Origin: an uncultured Prevotellaceae bacterium
GTDB taxonomy: Bacteria; Bacteroidota; Bacteroidia; Bacteroidales; Bacteroidaceae
Length of the DNA: 7,583 nt
Assembly: GCA_946408305.1 (NCBI GenBank)
Contig: CAMJRQ010000056.1
Location: 1-7,583, forward strand
Reading direction: 5' to 3'
Shown: positions 1-7,110 of the stretch, piece after piece
Numbering within the stretch: the stretch's first letter is position 1
How the letters are laid out: every line of letters starts with the position of its first letter
The notes under the pieces: model-generated
Databases searched by the model: none
What the model was told of the DNA's origin: nothing
What the model saw: only the letters and a program-made list of their open reading frames with translations
Position numbers and translations under genes: made by a program

Positions 1-1
1 C

Positions 2-1540
2 CGCCTCCTCGCCGCCCGGCACCAGCATCTCTGCGTCGTCGGCGACGATGCCCAGAGCATCTACAGCTTCCGCGGGGCCAACCTCGACAACATCCTCCAT
101 TTCCAGCAGCAGTTTCCCTCGGCCCGCCTCTTCAAGCTCGAGCAGAACTATCGCTCCACCCAGCACATCGTGGCCGCCGCCAACAGCCTCATTCACCACA
201 ACACGCAGCAGATTCCCAAGGACGTCTTCAGCCAGAACGACCTCGGCGCCCCCGTCGTCGTCACGCCCACCTATAGCGACACCGACGAGGCCCAGAGCGT
301 GGCCCGCACCATCGTGCGCTATCAGCGCGAAGGTCACACGCCGCTCAGCCAGATAGCCATCCTCTATCGCAACAACGCCCAGAGCCGCCCCCTCGAGGAA
401 GCCCTGAACGCCCACCGCCTGCCCTATCGCCTCTATGGCGGCACGTCGTTCTACGAGCGCAAGGAAATCAAGGACGTCATCGCCTATCTTCGCCTGGCCG
501 TCAATCCCCTCGACGAGGAAGCCCTGCGCCGCATCATCAACTATCCCGCCCGCGGCATTGGCCAGACCACCCTCCAGCGCATCCTTGCCGCCTCGTCCGC
601 CCACGGCCTCTCCCCCTGGCATGTGCTCTCGCGCCCCGACCTGAGCGGCGTCTCCCATGCCACCCAGCAGCGGCTCGACGCCTTTCGCCTCATGATGATC
701 GACTTCCAGAGTCAGGCTCTCCAGACCGACGCCCTTAGCCTCCTGCGCCACATCCTGCAACAGAGCGGCATCCAGGCCGACGTCATGCGCGGCACCGAGC
801 CCGACGACCTCTCCAAGCAGCAGAACCTCCAGGAGCTCATCAATGCCGTCTCGGCCTTCGTCGACGAGCAGACCGAGCAGGGCCAGCCCCCGCTCCTCGT
901 CCACTATCTGCAGCAGGTGAGCCTCCTCTCCGGTGTCGACCAAGACCCCTCCGACGCCGCCGAGAAGCTCACCCTCATGACCATTCATTCGGCCAAGGGG
1001 CTCGAATTCGACATCGTCTTCGTCGTCGGGCTCGAAGACAGCATCCTGCCCGGCGACTTCGAGCAGCGCACTCCGCGGGCCATCGAGGAAGAGCGCCGCC
1101 TGCTCTACGTGGCCATGACCCGCGCCCGCCGCCGCCTCCACCTCAGCTACGCCCGCTGCCGCTACATCTATGGCCGCATGGAGTTCGGCCGCCCCTCGCG
1201 GTTCCTCGACGAGCTCGACCCCTCCCACCTCCAGTATCAGGGCCGCGCCCCCGAGCGCACCCGCCGTCCCTCGCCTGCCAACCTCTCGGCGCCCCCGCTT
1301 CCTGCTGCTGCGCCACGCCGGCTGGTGCCCGTGCCACCCTCGTCGCCCGTTGCTCCGGCTGCGCAGACCGATGCCACCCAGCTCAGCCCCGGCACCCGTG
1401 TGGTTCACCCGCGTTTCGGCCCCGGCGAGGTGCAGTCCGTCGAGGGTCGCGGCATCGACGCCAAGGCCACCATCCGCTTTCAGAACGCCGGCGTCAAGGT
1501 GCTGCTCCTGCGCTTCGCACGGCTGCAAGTGGAGGGCTGA
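2..1540 (+). CDS. uvrD: UvrD/PcrA-type superfamily 1A DNA helicase, 5' partial
   Basis: ATP-dependent 3'-5' DNA helicase of the UvrD/PcrA family, which acts in nucleotide excision repair, mismatch repair and removal of proteins from DNA. The reading frame is open from base 2, so the start codon and Walker A lie left of the window; 512 residues are visible of a protein usually about 750-800 long. Visible motifs: VVGDDAQSIYSFRGA at residues 12-26 (motif III region), QNYRS at 48-52 (motif IV), FYERKEIKD near 150, TIHSAKGLEF at 327-336 (motif V) and ERRLLYVAMTRAR at 364-376 (motif VI with its ATP-contacting Arg). A Pro/Ala-rich linker (about 414-463) leads to a C-terminal Tudor-like domain (464-510, GTRVVHPRFGPGEV...), the element that contacts RNA polymerase in PcrA/UvrD and suggests a transcription-coupled role. 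It is convergent with the metY-type gene. PcrA is an equally good name; no frameshift is seen. Confidence 0.95.
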   Translation, partial: RLLAARHQHLCVVGDDAQSIYSFRGANLDNILHFQQQFPSARLFKLEQNYRSTQHIVAAANSLIHHNTQQIPKDVFSQNDLGAPVVVTPTYSDTDEAQSVARTIVRYQREGHTPLSQIAILYRNNAQSRPLEEALNAHRLPYRLYGGTSFYERKEIKDVIAYLRLAVNPLDEEALRRIINYPARGIGQTTLQRILAASSAHGLSPWHVLSRPDLSGVSHATQQRLDAFRLMMIDFQSQALQTDALSLLRHILQQSGIQADVMRGTEPDDLSKQQNLQELINAVSAFVDEQTEQGQPPLLVHYLQQVSLLSGVDQDPSDAAEKLTLMTIHSAKGLEFDIVFVVGLEDSILPGDFEQRTPRAIEEERRLLYVAMTRARRRLHLSYARCRYIYGRMEFGRPSRFLDELDPSHLQYQGRAPERTRRPSPANLSAPPLPAAAPRRLVPVPPSSPVAPAAQTDATQLSPGTRVVHPRFGPGEVQSVEGRGIDAKATIRFQNAGVKVLLLRFARLQVEG

Positions 1541-1573
1541 ACTCTCGTCCCATCTTCCTCCGTTTTCACATTA

Positions 1574-1642
1574 TTACACAAAAATTACACCGTGGTGTAA
1601 AACTTTTACGCCACGGTGTAAAACGATTACATCACGATGTAA
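1574..1642. repeat. Array of three 16-bp palindromes at exact 21-bp spacing plus one half-site
   Basis: Three related dyads lie between the convergent genes. They are TTACACCGTGGTGTAA at 1585-1600, TTACGCCACGGTGTAA at 1606-1621 and TTACATCACGATGTAA at 1627-1642. Each has 7-bp arms around a 2-nt centre; the second has one mismatch (G:T in RNA). Start-to-start distances are 21 and 21 bp, about two helical turns each, and a half-site TTACAC at 1574-1579 sits 11 bp before the first. In the third copy both arms differ from the first by a matched change (C to T and G to A), so the dyad is preserved although the sequence differs. This is seen directly. The function is not known to me: a protein-binding array, a structured RNA or DNA element, or a repetitive extragenic element are all possible. 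Confidence 0.85.
1580..1621 (-). terminator. Probable intrinsic terminator of the metY-type gene (37-nt palindrome plus T5)
   Basis: The first two palindromes of the array combine into one larger dyad, 1585-1621, with 18-bp arms around base 1603. There is a single imperfection, a G in place of A, which is a wobble pair in one transcript. Read on the minus strand the hairpin is followed at once by five T (the A run at 1580-1584), the usual layout of an intrinsic terminator, about 60-100 nt past the metY stop codon. On the plus strand the same hairpin lies 44 nt past the uvrD stop codon, but no T run follows it, so termination of uvrD here is less certain. Confidence 0.55.
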
Positions 1643-1683
1643 CGACCGAAACAAAACATCGTTTGCCGGCTCGGTCTCCGTCG

Positions 1684-2979
1684 TTACTGATTCAGCGCGT
1701 CGAAGGCCTGGCTGAGGTCGTCGAGAATGTCGTCGATGTGCTCCACGCCGATGGAGAGGCGGACGGTGGTGGGCGTGATGTGCTGCTCGGCGAGCTCGGC
1801 GGGCGAGAGCTGCGAATGGGTGGTGGTGTAGGGGTGGATGACGAGCGATTTGACGTCGGCCACGTTGGCCAGCAGCGAGAAAATCTTCAGATGGTCGATG
1901 AAGCGCCATGCGTCGTCCTGCGTGCCGCGTATCTCGAAGGTGAAGATGCTGCCTCCGCCCTGGGGGAAGTATTTCTGATAGAGACGGTGGGTGGGATGGT
2001 CGGGCAGGGCGGGGTGGTTGACGCGGGCCACGCGGGGATGGTGGCTGAGGAAGTCGACCACGCGGAGGGCGTTCTGCGTGTGGCGCTCGATGCGCAGCGG
2101 CAGGCTCTCGACGCCCTGGAGGAGAATCCAGGCATTGAAGGGGCTGATGGCGGCTCCGGTGTCGCGCAGGAGGACGGCGCGGATGCGGGTGACGAAGGCT
2201 GCGGGCCCGGCCACGTCGGCAAAGACGGCGCCGTGGTAGGAGGCGTCGGGGCGCGCGAGGGTGGGGAACTTGTCGGGGTGCGCCTTGAAGTCGAAGCGTC
2301 CGGCATCGACGATGACGCCGCCGAGCGAGCTGCCGTGGCCGCCGATGAACTTGGTGGCGGAATGGACGACGACGTCGGCTCCGTGCTCGATGGGGCGGAA
2401 GAGGATGGGGGAGAAGGTGTTGTCGACGATGAGGAGGAGGTTGTGGCGATGGGCCACCTGGGCGACGGCGTCGATGTCGAGGACGTCGGAGTTGGGGTTG
2501 CCCAGCGTCTCGGCAAAGATGACTTTCGTCTGGGGGCGGATGGCGGCTTCGAGCGCGGCGAGGTCGTTGAGATGGACGATGGTGTGGGCGATGCCCTGCG
2601 CGGCGAGGGTGTGGGTGATGAGGTTGTAGGACCCGCCGTAGAGATTGTCGGCCGCGATGAGGTGGTCGCCCTCCAGGAGTACGTTCTGCAGGGCGTAGGT
2701 GATGGCTGCGGCTCCGCTGGCCACGGCCAGACCGGCCACGCCGCCCTCGAGGGCAGCCACGCGCTCTTCGAAGACGGCCTGCGTGGAGTTGGTCAGGCGG
2801 CCGTAGATGTTGCCCGGGTCGCGCAGCCCGAAGCGGTCGGCCGCGTGCTGCGAGTTGCGGAAGACGTAGGAGGTGGTCTGATAGATGGGCACCGCGCGGG
2901 CGTCGGAAGCGGGGTCGGGCTGTTCCTGGCCAACATGGAGTGCGAGGGTCTCGAGGTGGAGTTTCTTCTGTGTGCTCAT
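1684..2979 (-). CDS. metY: O-acetylhomoserine sulfhydrylase / aminocarboxypropyltransferase (MetY family)
   Basis: PLP-dependent cytosolic enzyme of the Cys/Met metabolism family. MetY members make homocysteine from O-acetylhomoserine and sulfide, the direct-sulfurylation route to methionine. The 431 residues match the usual length of about 420-430. Visible signs: YGRLTNST near 59-66 (Tyr and Arg that contact the cofactor phosphate in this family), [11 protein letters not shown] at 87-97, [13 protein letters not shown] at 157-169, VDNTFSP with Asp186 facing the PLP ring nitrogen, and [11 protein letters not shown] with the Schiff-base Lys210. The long insertions and the [16 protein letters not shown] block favour MetY over MetB or MetC, although substrate choice (O-acetyl versus O-succinyl homoserine, sulfide versus cysteine) cannot be proved from motifs. 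The ATG at 2979 is chosen because a Bacteroidetes-type promoter and an AT-rich leader lie directly upstream. The gene stands alone, convergent with uvrD. Confidence 0.93.
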   Translation of the reverse strand: MSTQKKLHLETLALHVGQEQPDPASDARAVPIYQTTSYVFRNSQHAADRFGLRDPGNIYGRLTNSTQAVFEERVAALEGGVAGLAVASGAAAITYALQNVLLEGDHLIAADNLYGGSYNLITHTLAAQGIAHTIVHLNDLAALEAAIRPQTKVIFAETLGNPNSDVLDIDAVAQVAHRHNLLLIVDNTFSPILFRPIEHGADVVVHSATKFIGGHGSSLGGVIVDAGRFDFKAHPDKFPTLARPDASYHGAVFADVAGPAAFVTRIRAVLLRDTGAAISPFNAWILLQGVESLPLRIERHTQNALRVVDFLSHHPRVARVNHPALPDHPTHRLYQKYFPQGGGSIFTFEIRGTQDDAWRFIDHLKIFSLLANVADVKSLVIHPYTTTHSQLSPAELAEQHITPTTVRLSIGVEHIDDILDDLSQAFDALNQ

Positions 2980-3032
2980 AACGAATTAATGTTAAATGTT
3001 AGTCCTTGTAATCTTTTAACGTTCTCTCGCTG

Positions 3033-3065
3033 CAAAGGTAGGGTGGAATAGGGTCTTTCTCCAAA
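3033..3065 (-). promoter_or_regulatory. Bacteroidetes-type promoter of the metY-type gene
   Basis: Read on the minus strand, TTTG (3065-3062) is followed after 21 nt by TACCTTTG (3040-3033). This fits the Bacteroidetes primary-sigma consensus, TTTG near -33 and TAnnTTTG near -7. Transcription would begin a few bases downstream, giving a leader of roughly 45 nt to the ATG at 2979. The leader is AT-rich, has no clear Shine-Dalgarno sequence, as is common in this phylum, and is too short for a SAM riboswitch. The exact start point is inferred. Confidence 0.75.
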
Positions 3066-3087
3066 TCTCGAAGAAAACTTGGAGAAA
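3056..3087. promoter_or_regulatory. 9-bp inverted repeat overlapping the metY promoter
   Basis: TTTCTCCAA (3056-3064) and TTGGAGAAA (3079-3087) form perfect 9-bp arms around a 14-nt spacer. The left arm overlaps the -33 TTTG of the metY promoter, so a protein bound here could block or recruit RNA polymerase. The dyad also lies 32-63 nt past the stop codon of the antiporter gene, so a hairpin in that transcript is possible, but no T run follows on either strand. An operator is the better reading but is not proved. Confidence 0.4.
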
Positions 3088-3118
3088 ACGTCTAAAAATA
3101 GCTGGCGGAAAAGTGTGT

Positions 3119-4588
3119 TTATTCTGCTTGGACGGGAACGGAGGGGCTGCTGCCGTGAGATTTTTCTTTACGCCGGATGCCGAGGCCGGTGGCAGCCACG
3201 AGGAGGGTCGTGAGCGGGCTCAGATAGCAGAAGAAACAGTAGGGGGCGTAGAGGAAGGTGGAGACGCCGAGGACGCGGCTCTGCGTCATGCCGCAGGTGT
3301 TCCAGGGGATGAGCACGCTGGTGACGGTGGCGCTGTCCTCGACGGTGCGGCTTTCGAGGCGCGACTCGTAGCCGCCTTCTCGGTAGAGGTCGCGGAACAT
3401 GCTGGTGCTCAGGATGATGCTCAGAAACTGGTCGGCCGAGACGATGTTCAGGAAGATGCCGGTGAGGGCGGTGCCGGCGACGAGCGAGAGCGTGCCGCGC
3501 ACCAGGCGGACGACGCTCAGCATGATGCTCTCAATCATCCGCGAGGCGGTCATGGCGGCTCCGAAGATGGTGGCGCAGATGATGAGCCAGATGGTGTCCA
3601 TCATGCCTGCCATGCCTTTCGTCGAGACGAGTTCGTCGAGCAGGGGCGAACCGGTCTCGAGGCGCGTGGTTCCGTAGACGGCGAGGAGGATGGCGCGGAA
3701 GCGACGCTCGAAGAGCGAAGCGTCGGTGGTGGCTATCTGGTCGAGCAGATGGCTCTGGGAAAGCAGGGCAGCGCCGCAGCCCATGAGGATGGACAGGAAA
3801 AGGACGGCCACCGAGGGCACGCGCCGCACAATGAGCAGCAGCGTGGCCAGGGGGACGACGAAGAGCCAGGGGCTGATGAGGAAGGTGTGGCCGAGGGCTG
3901 CCTGGACGGAGAGGACCTGCGAGGTGTCGGCCTCGTCCAGACCGATGCCGCGGGCGGTGAAGATGAGGAGCGTGACGAGGAAGGTGGGGATGGTGGTCTG
4001 CATCATGTAGCGGATGTGGGTGAAGAGCGGCGTCCCGGCCACGCTGCTGGCCAGCACCGTGGTGTCGCTCAGGGGCGACACCTTGTCGCCGAAATAAGCT
4101 CCGCTGATGATGGCGCCGGCCGCCCATCCGGGATGAACGCCCAGCGCCATACCGATGCCCATGAGGGCCACTCCGATGGTGGCCACCGTGGTCCAGGAAG
4201 AACCCACCGTGACGCTGACGATGGCACAGATGAGACACGAACCGACCAGGAACCAGCGCGGGCTGAGCAGTTCGAGTCCGTAATAAATAAAGGTGGGGAC
4301 GATGCCGCCCACCATCCACGAGCCGGCCAGGGCTCCGATGAGGAGCAGGATGAGCAGGGCCACTGCAATGTCGCCGATGCGCCTCCGGACCATCTCCTCG
4401 AAGTCGGCCCACGAAAGCTGTCGCAGCACCAGACCGAGCGAAACGCAGAGAGCGGTGGCCGTGAGCAGGGCTATCTGGCTGGCTCCCGAGAGAGTCTCGT
4501 CGCCGAAGACAGCCACGGCGGAAGCAATGAGTGCCACCAGAAAGACCAGTGGCACGCATGCTATCCAGAGTGGCGGCGGCTTCCTCAT
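3119..4588 (-). CDS. nhaC: NhaC-family Na+/H+ antiporter
   Basis: Inner-membrane secondary transporter of the NhaC type, expected to exchange cytoplasmic Na+ for external H+ and so support pH and sodium homeostasis. The 489 residues are dominated by hydrophobic segments (for example 8-28, 37-56, 72-91, 114-133, 196-213, 236-254, 258-276, 331-347, 364-382), consistent with a polytopic carrier. Diagnostic motifs are GAYFGDKVSPLSDTTVLAS at residues 163-181, close to the NhaC GDKxSPLSDTT signature, and SRTVEDSATVTSVLIPWNTCG (413-433), which matches the conserved EDSGT...PWNTCG block. The ATG at 4588 follows the stop codon of the upstream transporter by only 10 bases, with no Shine-Dalgarno sequence, so the two genes are very likely cotranscribed and perhaps translationally coupled. 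No clear T-tailed terminator follows the stop codon. Some NhaC relatives exchange organic ions such as malate/lactate, so the substrate is inferred. Confidence 0.9.
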   Translation of the reverse strand: MRKPPPLWIACVPLVFLVALIASAVAVFGDETLSGASQIALLTATALCVSLGLVLRQLSWADFEEMVRRRIGDIAVALLILLLIGALAGSWMVGGIVPTFIYYGLELLSPRWFLVGSCLICAIVSVTVGSSWTTVATIGVALMGIGMALGVHPGWAAGAIISGAYFGDKVSPLSDTTVLASSVAGTPLFTHIRYMMQTTIPTFLVTLLIFTARGIGLDEADTSQVLSVQAALGHTFLISPWLFVVPLATLLLIVRRVPSVAVLFLSILMGCGAALLSQSHLLDQIATTDASLFERRFRAILLAVYGTTRLETGSPLLDELVSTKGMAGMMDTIWLIICATIFGAAMTASRMIESIMLSVVRLVRGTLSLVAGTALTGIFLNIVSADQFLSIILSTSMFRDLYREGGYESRLESRTVEDSATVTSVLIPWNTCGMTQSRVLGVSTFLYAPYCFFCYLSPLTTLLVAATGLGIRRKEKSHGSSPSVPVQAE

Positions 4589-4598
4589 CGGTCGGGGG

Positions 4599-6098
4599 TC
4601 AGGCCACGCGGTTCAGTTTCTTGATAATCGAGAAGATGAAGAGGGCGGCAAGCAGGCAGATGCCCATCAGCGTGCCCCAGACGACGGGGAGCGGCATGTC
4701 CCACATGTGGCCGGGGATGGAGACGAGCTTGTTGCCCAGCGCCGTGGCCACGAACCATCCGCCCATCATCATTCCGCGATACTTGGGCGGTGCCACCTTG
4801 GTGACAAACGAGATGCCGATGGGGGAGAGGAGCAGCTCGGCAAAGGTGAGGATGAGGTAGGTGGAGACGAGCAGGTTGGGCGTCGTGTCGGCCACATGGT
4901 TGGGGTGGTCGGTGGCAGGCAGCCCGATGCAGGAAAGGGTCATCAGCAGATAGGCTGCGGCAGCCACGAGCATTCCCAGTCCAATCTTGACGGGGGCCTT
5001 GGGCTCCTTGCCCTTCTTGGCCAGCCAGCCGAAGAGGGCGATGCTGACCGGAGTGAGCAGCACGACGAAGCAGGGGTTGAAGTGCTGGAAGATGGGAGCG
5101 GCCACGTCGATGCTGGCGGGCAGCGTGGAGTATTTGTAGCCCAGGAAACAGCAGCAGGCGGCAATCACCACTGCCGAGATGGCCTTGCCGCGGCCCGTAG
5201 CGCTCTGGAAGAGCGAGAAGAGGGCGTAGACCATGATGATGACGGCCACGAGGTTCGTCACATCGAAGAGCATCGACTGGATGCCGCTCGACGAACGGGC
5301 CGTGAACTCATCGGCAAACCAGGTGAGCGTCAGTCCGTTCTGGTGGAAGGCCATCCAGAAGAAGATGACGACGGCAAAGACCAGGCAGAGGCAGACGATT
5401 CGTTCGCGCGTCTCGGACTTCGACATCTCGGCGACGGGCTCCTGCGAAGCGGCCTTCTCCTTCTTGACCGTCAGCACCTGGCGGAATGTGTGCTTGCCAA
5501 GGTAGTAAATCAGGATGGAGACAATCACCGAGACGCAGGCCACGGCAAAGGCAAAGTGGTAGGAATCTGCCTTCGAATAGCCCAGACTCGTCTGCGCCCA
5601 CTCCATGATTTTGATGGCGGCGGTGGGAGCGAAGAGAGCGCCCACGTTGATGAGCATGTAGAAGAGCGAGAAGCCCGAGTCGCGCTTCTGCGCAAACTTG
5701 GGATCGTTGTAGAGGTCGCCCACCATCACCTGCAGGTTGCCCTTGAAGAGTCCCGTTCCCAGGCTCACCAGAAGCAGCGCAGCGCCCATGGCAATGGCAG
5801 CCACGGTGCCTCCGCCCATCGGGATGGCCAGCAGCAGATAGCCCGCAAACATGATGAAGATTCCGGTGACCACCATGCGGCTGTAGCCCCAGCGGTCGGC
5901 GGCCATGCCTCCCAGCAGCGGCAGGAAATAGACCAGTGTCAGGAACCAGGTGTAAATCTCGGATGCCGTTCCGGCCGAGAATCCGAAGTTCTCGCCCAGG
6001 AAGAGGGCAAAGACGGCCAGCATCGTGTAATAACCGAATCGCTCGCCGGTGTTGGCAAATGCCAGAGCCCAGAGGCCCTTTGGTTGTCCTTCAAACAT
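4599..6098 (-). CDS. POT/PTR2-family MFS transporter, atypical coupling residues
   Basis: Inner-membrane member of the proton-dependent oligopeptide transporter family, which normally imports di- and tripeptides with protons. The 499 residues contain about 12-14 membrane segments. Family marks: ERFGYY at 19-24, GGMAADRWGYSR near 63-74 (MFS A-like motif), GTGLFKGNLQ with Lys119, FYMLINVGA at 146-154 (the PTR2 FYxxINxG signature) and ELLLSPIGISFV near 421-432. Two departures are visible: the ExxER motif of TM1 reads NTGER, with Asn16 in place of the first Glu, and the TM7 segment that is usually WxxFEQ reads WMAFHQ, with His252 in place of Glu. I recall similar sequences in other Bacteroidetes, so this is probably a subgroup and not a broken gene. 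The ATG at 6098 gives the complete TM1. The gene lies 50 bases after the histidine kinase and 10 before the antiporter. Peptide substrate is inferred from family only. Confidence 0.9.
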   Translation of the reverse strand: MFEGQPKGLWALAFANTGERFGYYTMLAVFALFLGENFGFSAGTASEIYTWFLTLVYFLPLLGGMAADRWGYSRMVVTGIFIMFAGYLLLAIPMGGGTVAAIAMGAALLLVSLGTGLFKGNLQVMVGDLYNDPKFAQKRDSGFSLFYMLINVGALFAPTAAIKIMEWAQTSLGYSKADSYHFAFAVACVSVIVSILIYYLGKHTFRQVLTVKKEKAASQEPVAEMSKSETRERIVCLCLVFAVVIFFWMAFHQNGLTLTWFADEFTARSSSGIQSMLFDVTNLVAVIIMVYALFSLFQSATGRGKAISAVVIAACCCFLGYKYSTLPASIDVAAPIFQHFNPCFVVLLTPVSIALFGWLAKKGKEPKAPVKIGLGMLVAAAAYLLMTLSCIGLPATDHPNHVADTTPNLLVSTYLILTFAELLLSPIGISFVTKVAPPKYRGMMMGGWFVATALGNKLVSIPGHMWDMPLPVVWGTLMGICLLAALFIFSIIKKLNRVA

Positions 6099-6148
6099 AA
6101 CTTTTGGGATTTGAGATTAGTGATTAGATATTAACATTTCAACATTGA
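6099..6148 (-). other. AT-rich kinase-to-transporter spacer, no clear promoter
   Basis: This 50-base stretch between the kinase stop codon and the transporter start codon is much more AT-rich than the genes around it. No pair of boxes matching TTTG and TAnnTTTG at proper spacing is visible on the minus strand, and no T-tailed hairpin is seen, so read-through from the two-component genes is plausible. It contains the short tandem repeat listed separately. A weak or regulated promoter cannot be ruled out. Confidence 0.5.
6108..6128. repeat. Imperfect heptamer tandem repeat in the POT leader
   Basis: Three 7-bp units lie head to tail on the plus strand: GATTTGA (6108-6114), GATTAGT (6115-6121) and GATTAGA (6122-6128). 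The array ends about 9 bases before the transporter ATG as read on the minus strand. The units are imperfect and few, so it may be only a low-complexity AT-rich leader. Confidence 0.5.
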
Positions 6149-7075
6149 TTAAGGGAGGGCTGGCAGGGTGAAGTTGAAGGCAAGTCCGCCTTCGGTCGGC
6201 AGTCGGGCCTCGATGGTGCCGCCGTGCAGCTGGATGGCGTTCTTCACGATGGCCAGCCCGAGCCCTGTGCCGCCCATCTGCCGGCTGCGGCCCTTGTCGA
6301 TGCGGTAGAACCGTTCGAAGAGGTGGGGCAGATGTTCGGCCGCTACGCCGGCGCCGTTGTCGCTGAATGTGAAGTGCCACAGCGAACCGCGCCGCTGGGC
6401 CGCGAGTTCTATCTTCGTTCCGTTACCGGCATAGTTGATGGCATTGTCCACCAGGTTCCGCAGGGCGCTGTAGAGCAGCTGCCGGTTGCCCGAGACCGGG
6501 ATTTCGGCCGGCAGGTTGCAGCGGAACGCCATCCGTCGTTCGTCGAGCTGGTGGCTCACTTCCGTCTTTATCTCGTCGACGAGCTCCACCAGGTCGGTTC
6601 GCTCCCGTTGAATCATTTCCGGGGCATAGTCGATGCGGTTCAGCGTCGAGATGTCCTGCAGGAGGCCCGAAAGGCGGATGGCCTGTTCGTGGGAGCGACG
6701 AATGAAATCGTGCTGCATCTCCGCGGTCATCTGCGGATTGTCGAGTAGCGTCTCGGTGAAGCCCATAATGCTGGCCACGGGCGTCTTCAGCTCGTGGGCG
6801 ATGTTCTGCGTCAGCTGTCGGCGCATCTCGTTTTCCCGCAGGGCCTGTTCGCGGTCAATGCGGCGGTCCATGCTGCGAGCGTAGCGGTGGAGCAGGAAAA
6901 CCAGGAGCGCCATCACCCCGAGCGAGAAGCCCAGCAGATGCCAGTCGGCCTGGTCCGTGAGCGGCTGGATGACGTGGCGGTCATAGTCCTCGAAGAGGAT
7001 GAAGAACGTGGCATAGACGATGAAAATCACCATCACGCTCGCAAACATCTTCCGTCCTTCGGTCAGCCGTTTCAT
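6149..7075 (-). CDS. Sensor histidine kinase with a very short periplasmic loop
   Basis: Membrane-bound kinase that autophosphorylates on His and passes the phosphate to the response regulator encoded just upstream. Domains in 308 residues: TM1 about 11-28, a periplasmic loop of only about 17 residues (29-45), TM2 about 46-63, a charged linker about 64-85 with no recognisable HAMP domain, then the HisKA dimerisation domain with NIAHELKTP and phospho-acceptor His94. The HATPase domain follows with its N box NLVDNAINYA (207-216), G1 box DNGAGV (239-244), LFERFYR F box (252-258) and G2 box GGTGLGLAIV (268-277). All catalytic boxes are intact. The start at 7075 is 35 bases after the regulator stop codon; a Met at residue 10 is a possible alternative start. 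It is the same broad type as PhoR and the Bacteroides RprX kinase, but the signal is unknown. The short loop suggests sensing within the membrane or through a partner protein. Confidence 0.93.
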   Translation of the reverse strand: MKRLTEGRKMFASVMVIFIVYATFFILFEDYDRHVIQPLTDQADWHLLGFSLGVMALLVFLLHRYARSMDRRIDREQALRENEMRRQLTQNIAHELKTPVASIMGFTETLLDNPQMTAEMQHDFIRRSHEQAIRLSGLLQDISTLNRIDYAPEMIQRERTDLVELVDEIKTEVSHQLDERRMAFRCNLPAEIPVSGNRQLLYSALRNLVDNAINYAGNGTKIELAAQRRGSLWHFTFSDNGAGVAAEHLPHLFERFYRIDKGRSRQMGGTGLGLAIVKNAIQLHGGTIEARLPTEGGLAFNFTLPALP

Positions 7076-7110
7076 GCCCGTATCTCGTTCTGCTCTCTGC
7101 GTGGAACTCC

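Noticed and set aside
1574..1642. The palindrome array as a small CRISPR
   Set aside because: The repeats are only 16 bp with 5-bp gaps, so there is no room for spacers, and no cas gene is present.
1574..1909. Short minus-strand frame running through the palindrome array and the end of metY
   Set aside because: It overlaps metY in another frame, has low-complexity His/Arg composition and includes the palindromes, which have no coding pattern.
2980..3040. SAM or other riboswitch in the metY leader
   Set aside because: The leader predicted from the promoter is about 45 nt, AT-rich and without a multi-stem structure, too short for known SAM riboswitches of the larger classes.
1663..3051. Long open frame of 462 codons on the plus strand, opposite the metY gene
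   Set aside because: It is fully antisense to a well-supported enzyme gene. Its composition (rich in Gly, Val, Asp, Glu) is what GC-rich codon choice on the other strand produces, and no domain is recognisable.
3066..3118. Intrinsic terminator after the NhaC gene
   Set aside because: A T5 stretch occurs on the minus strand near 3094-3098, but no GC-rich hairpin precedes it. The 9-bp dyad further on has no T run after it.
3113..4624. 503-codon plus-strand open frame opposite the NhaC gene
   Set aside because: It is rich in His, Glu, Asp and Gly with no hydrophobic core pattern, which is the expected reverse of a membrane protein in GC-rich DNA. No motif is recognisable.
4293..6134. 613-codon plus-strand open frame opposite the POT gene
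   Set aside because: It also mirrors a membrane protein gene and overlaps the preceding antisense frame. There is no promoter or recognisable family to support it.
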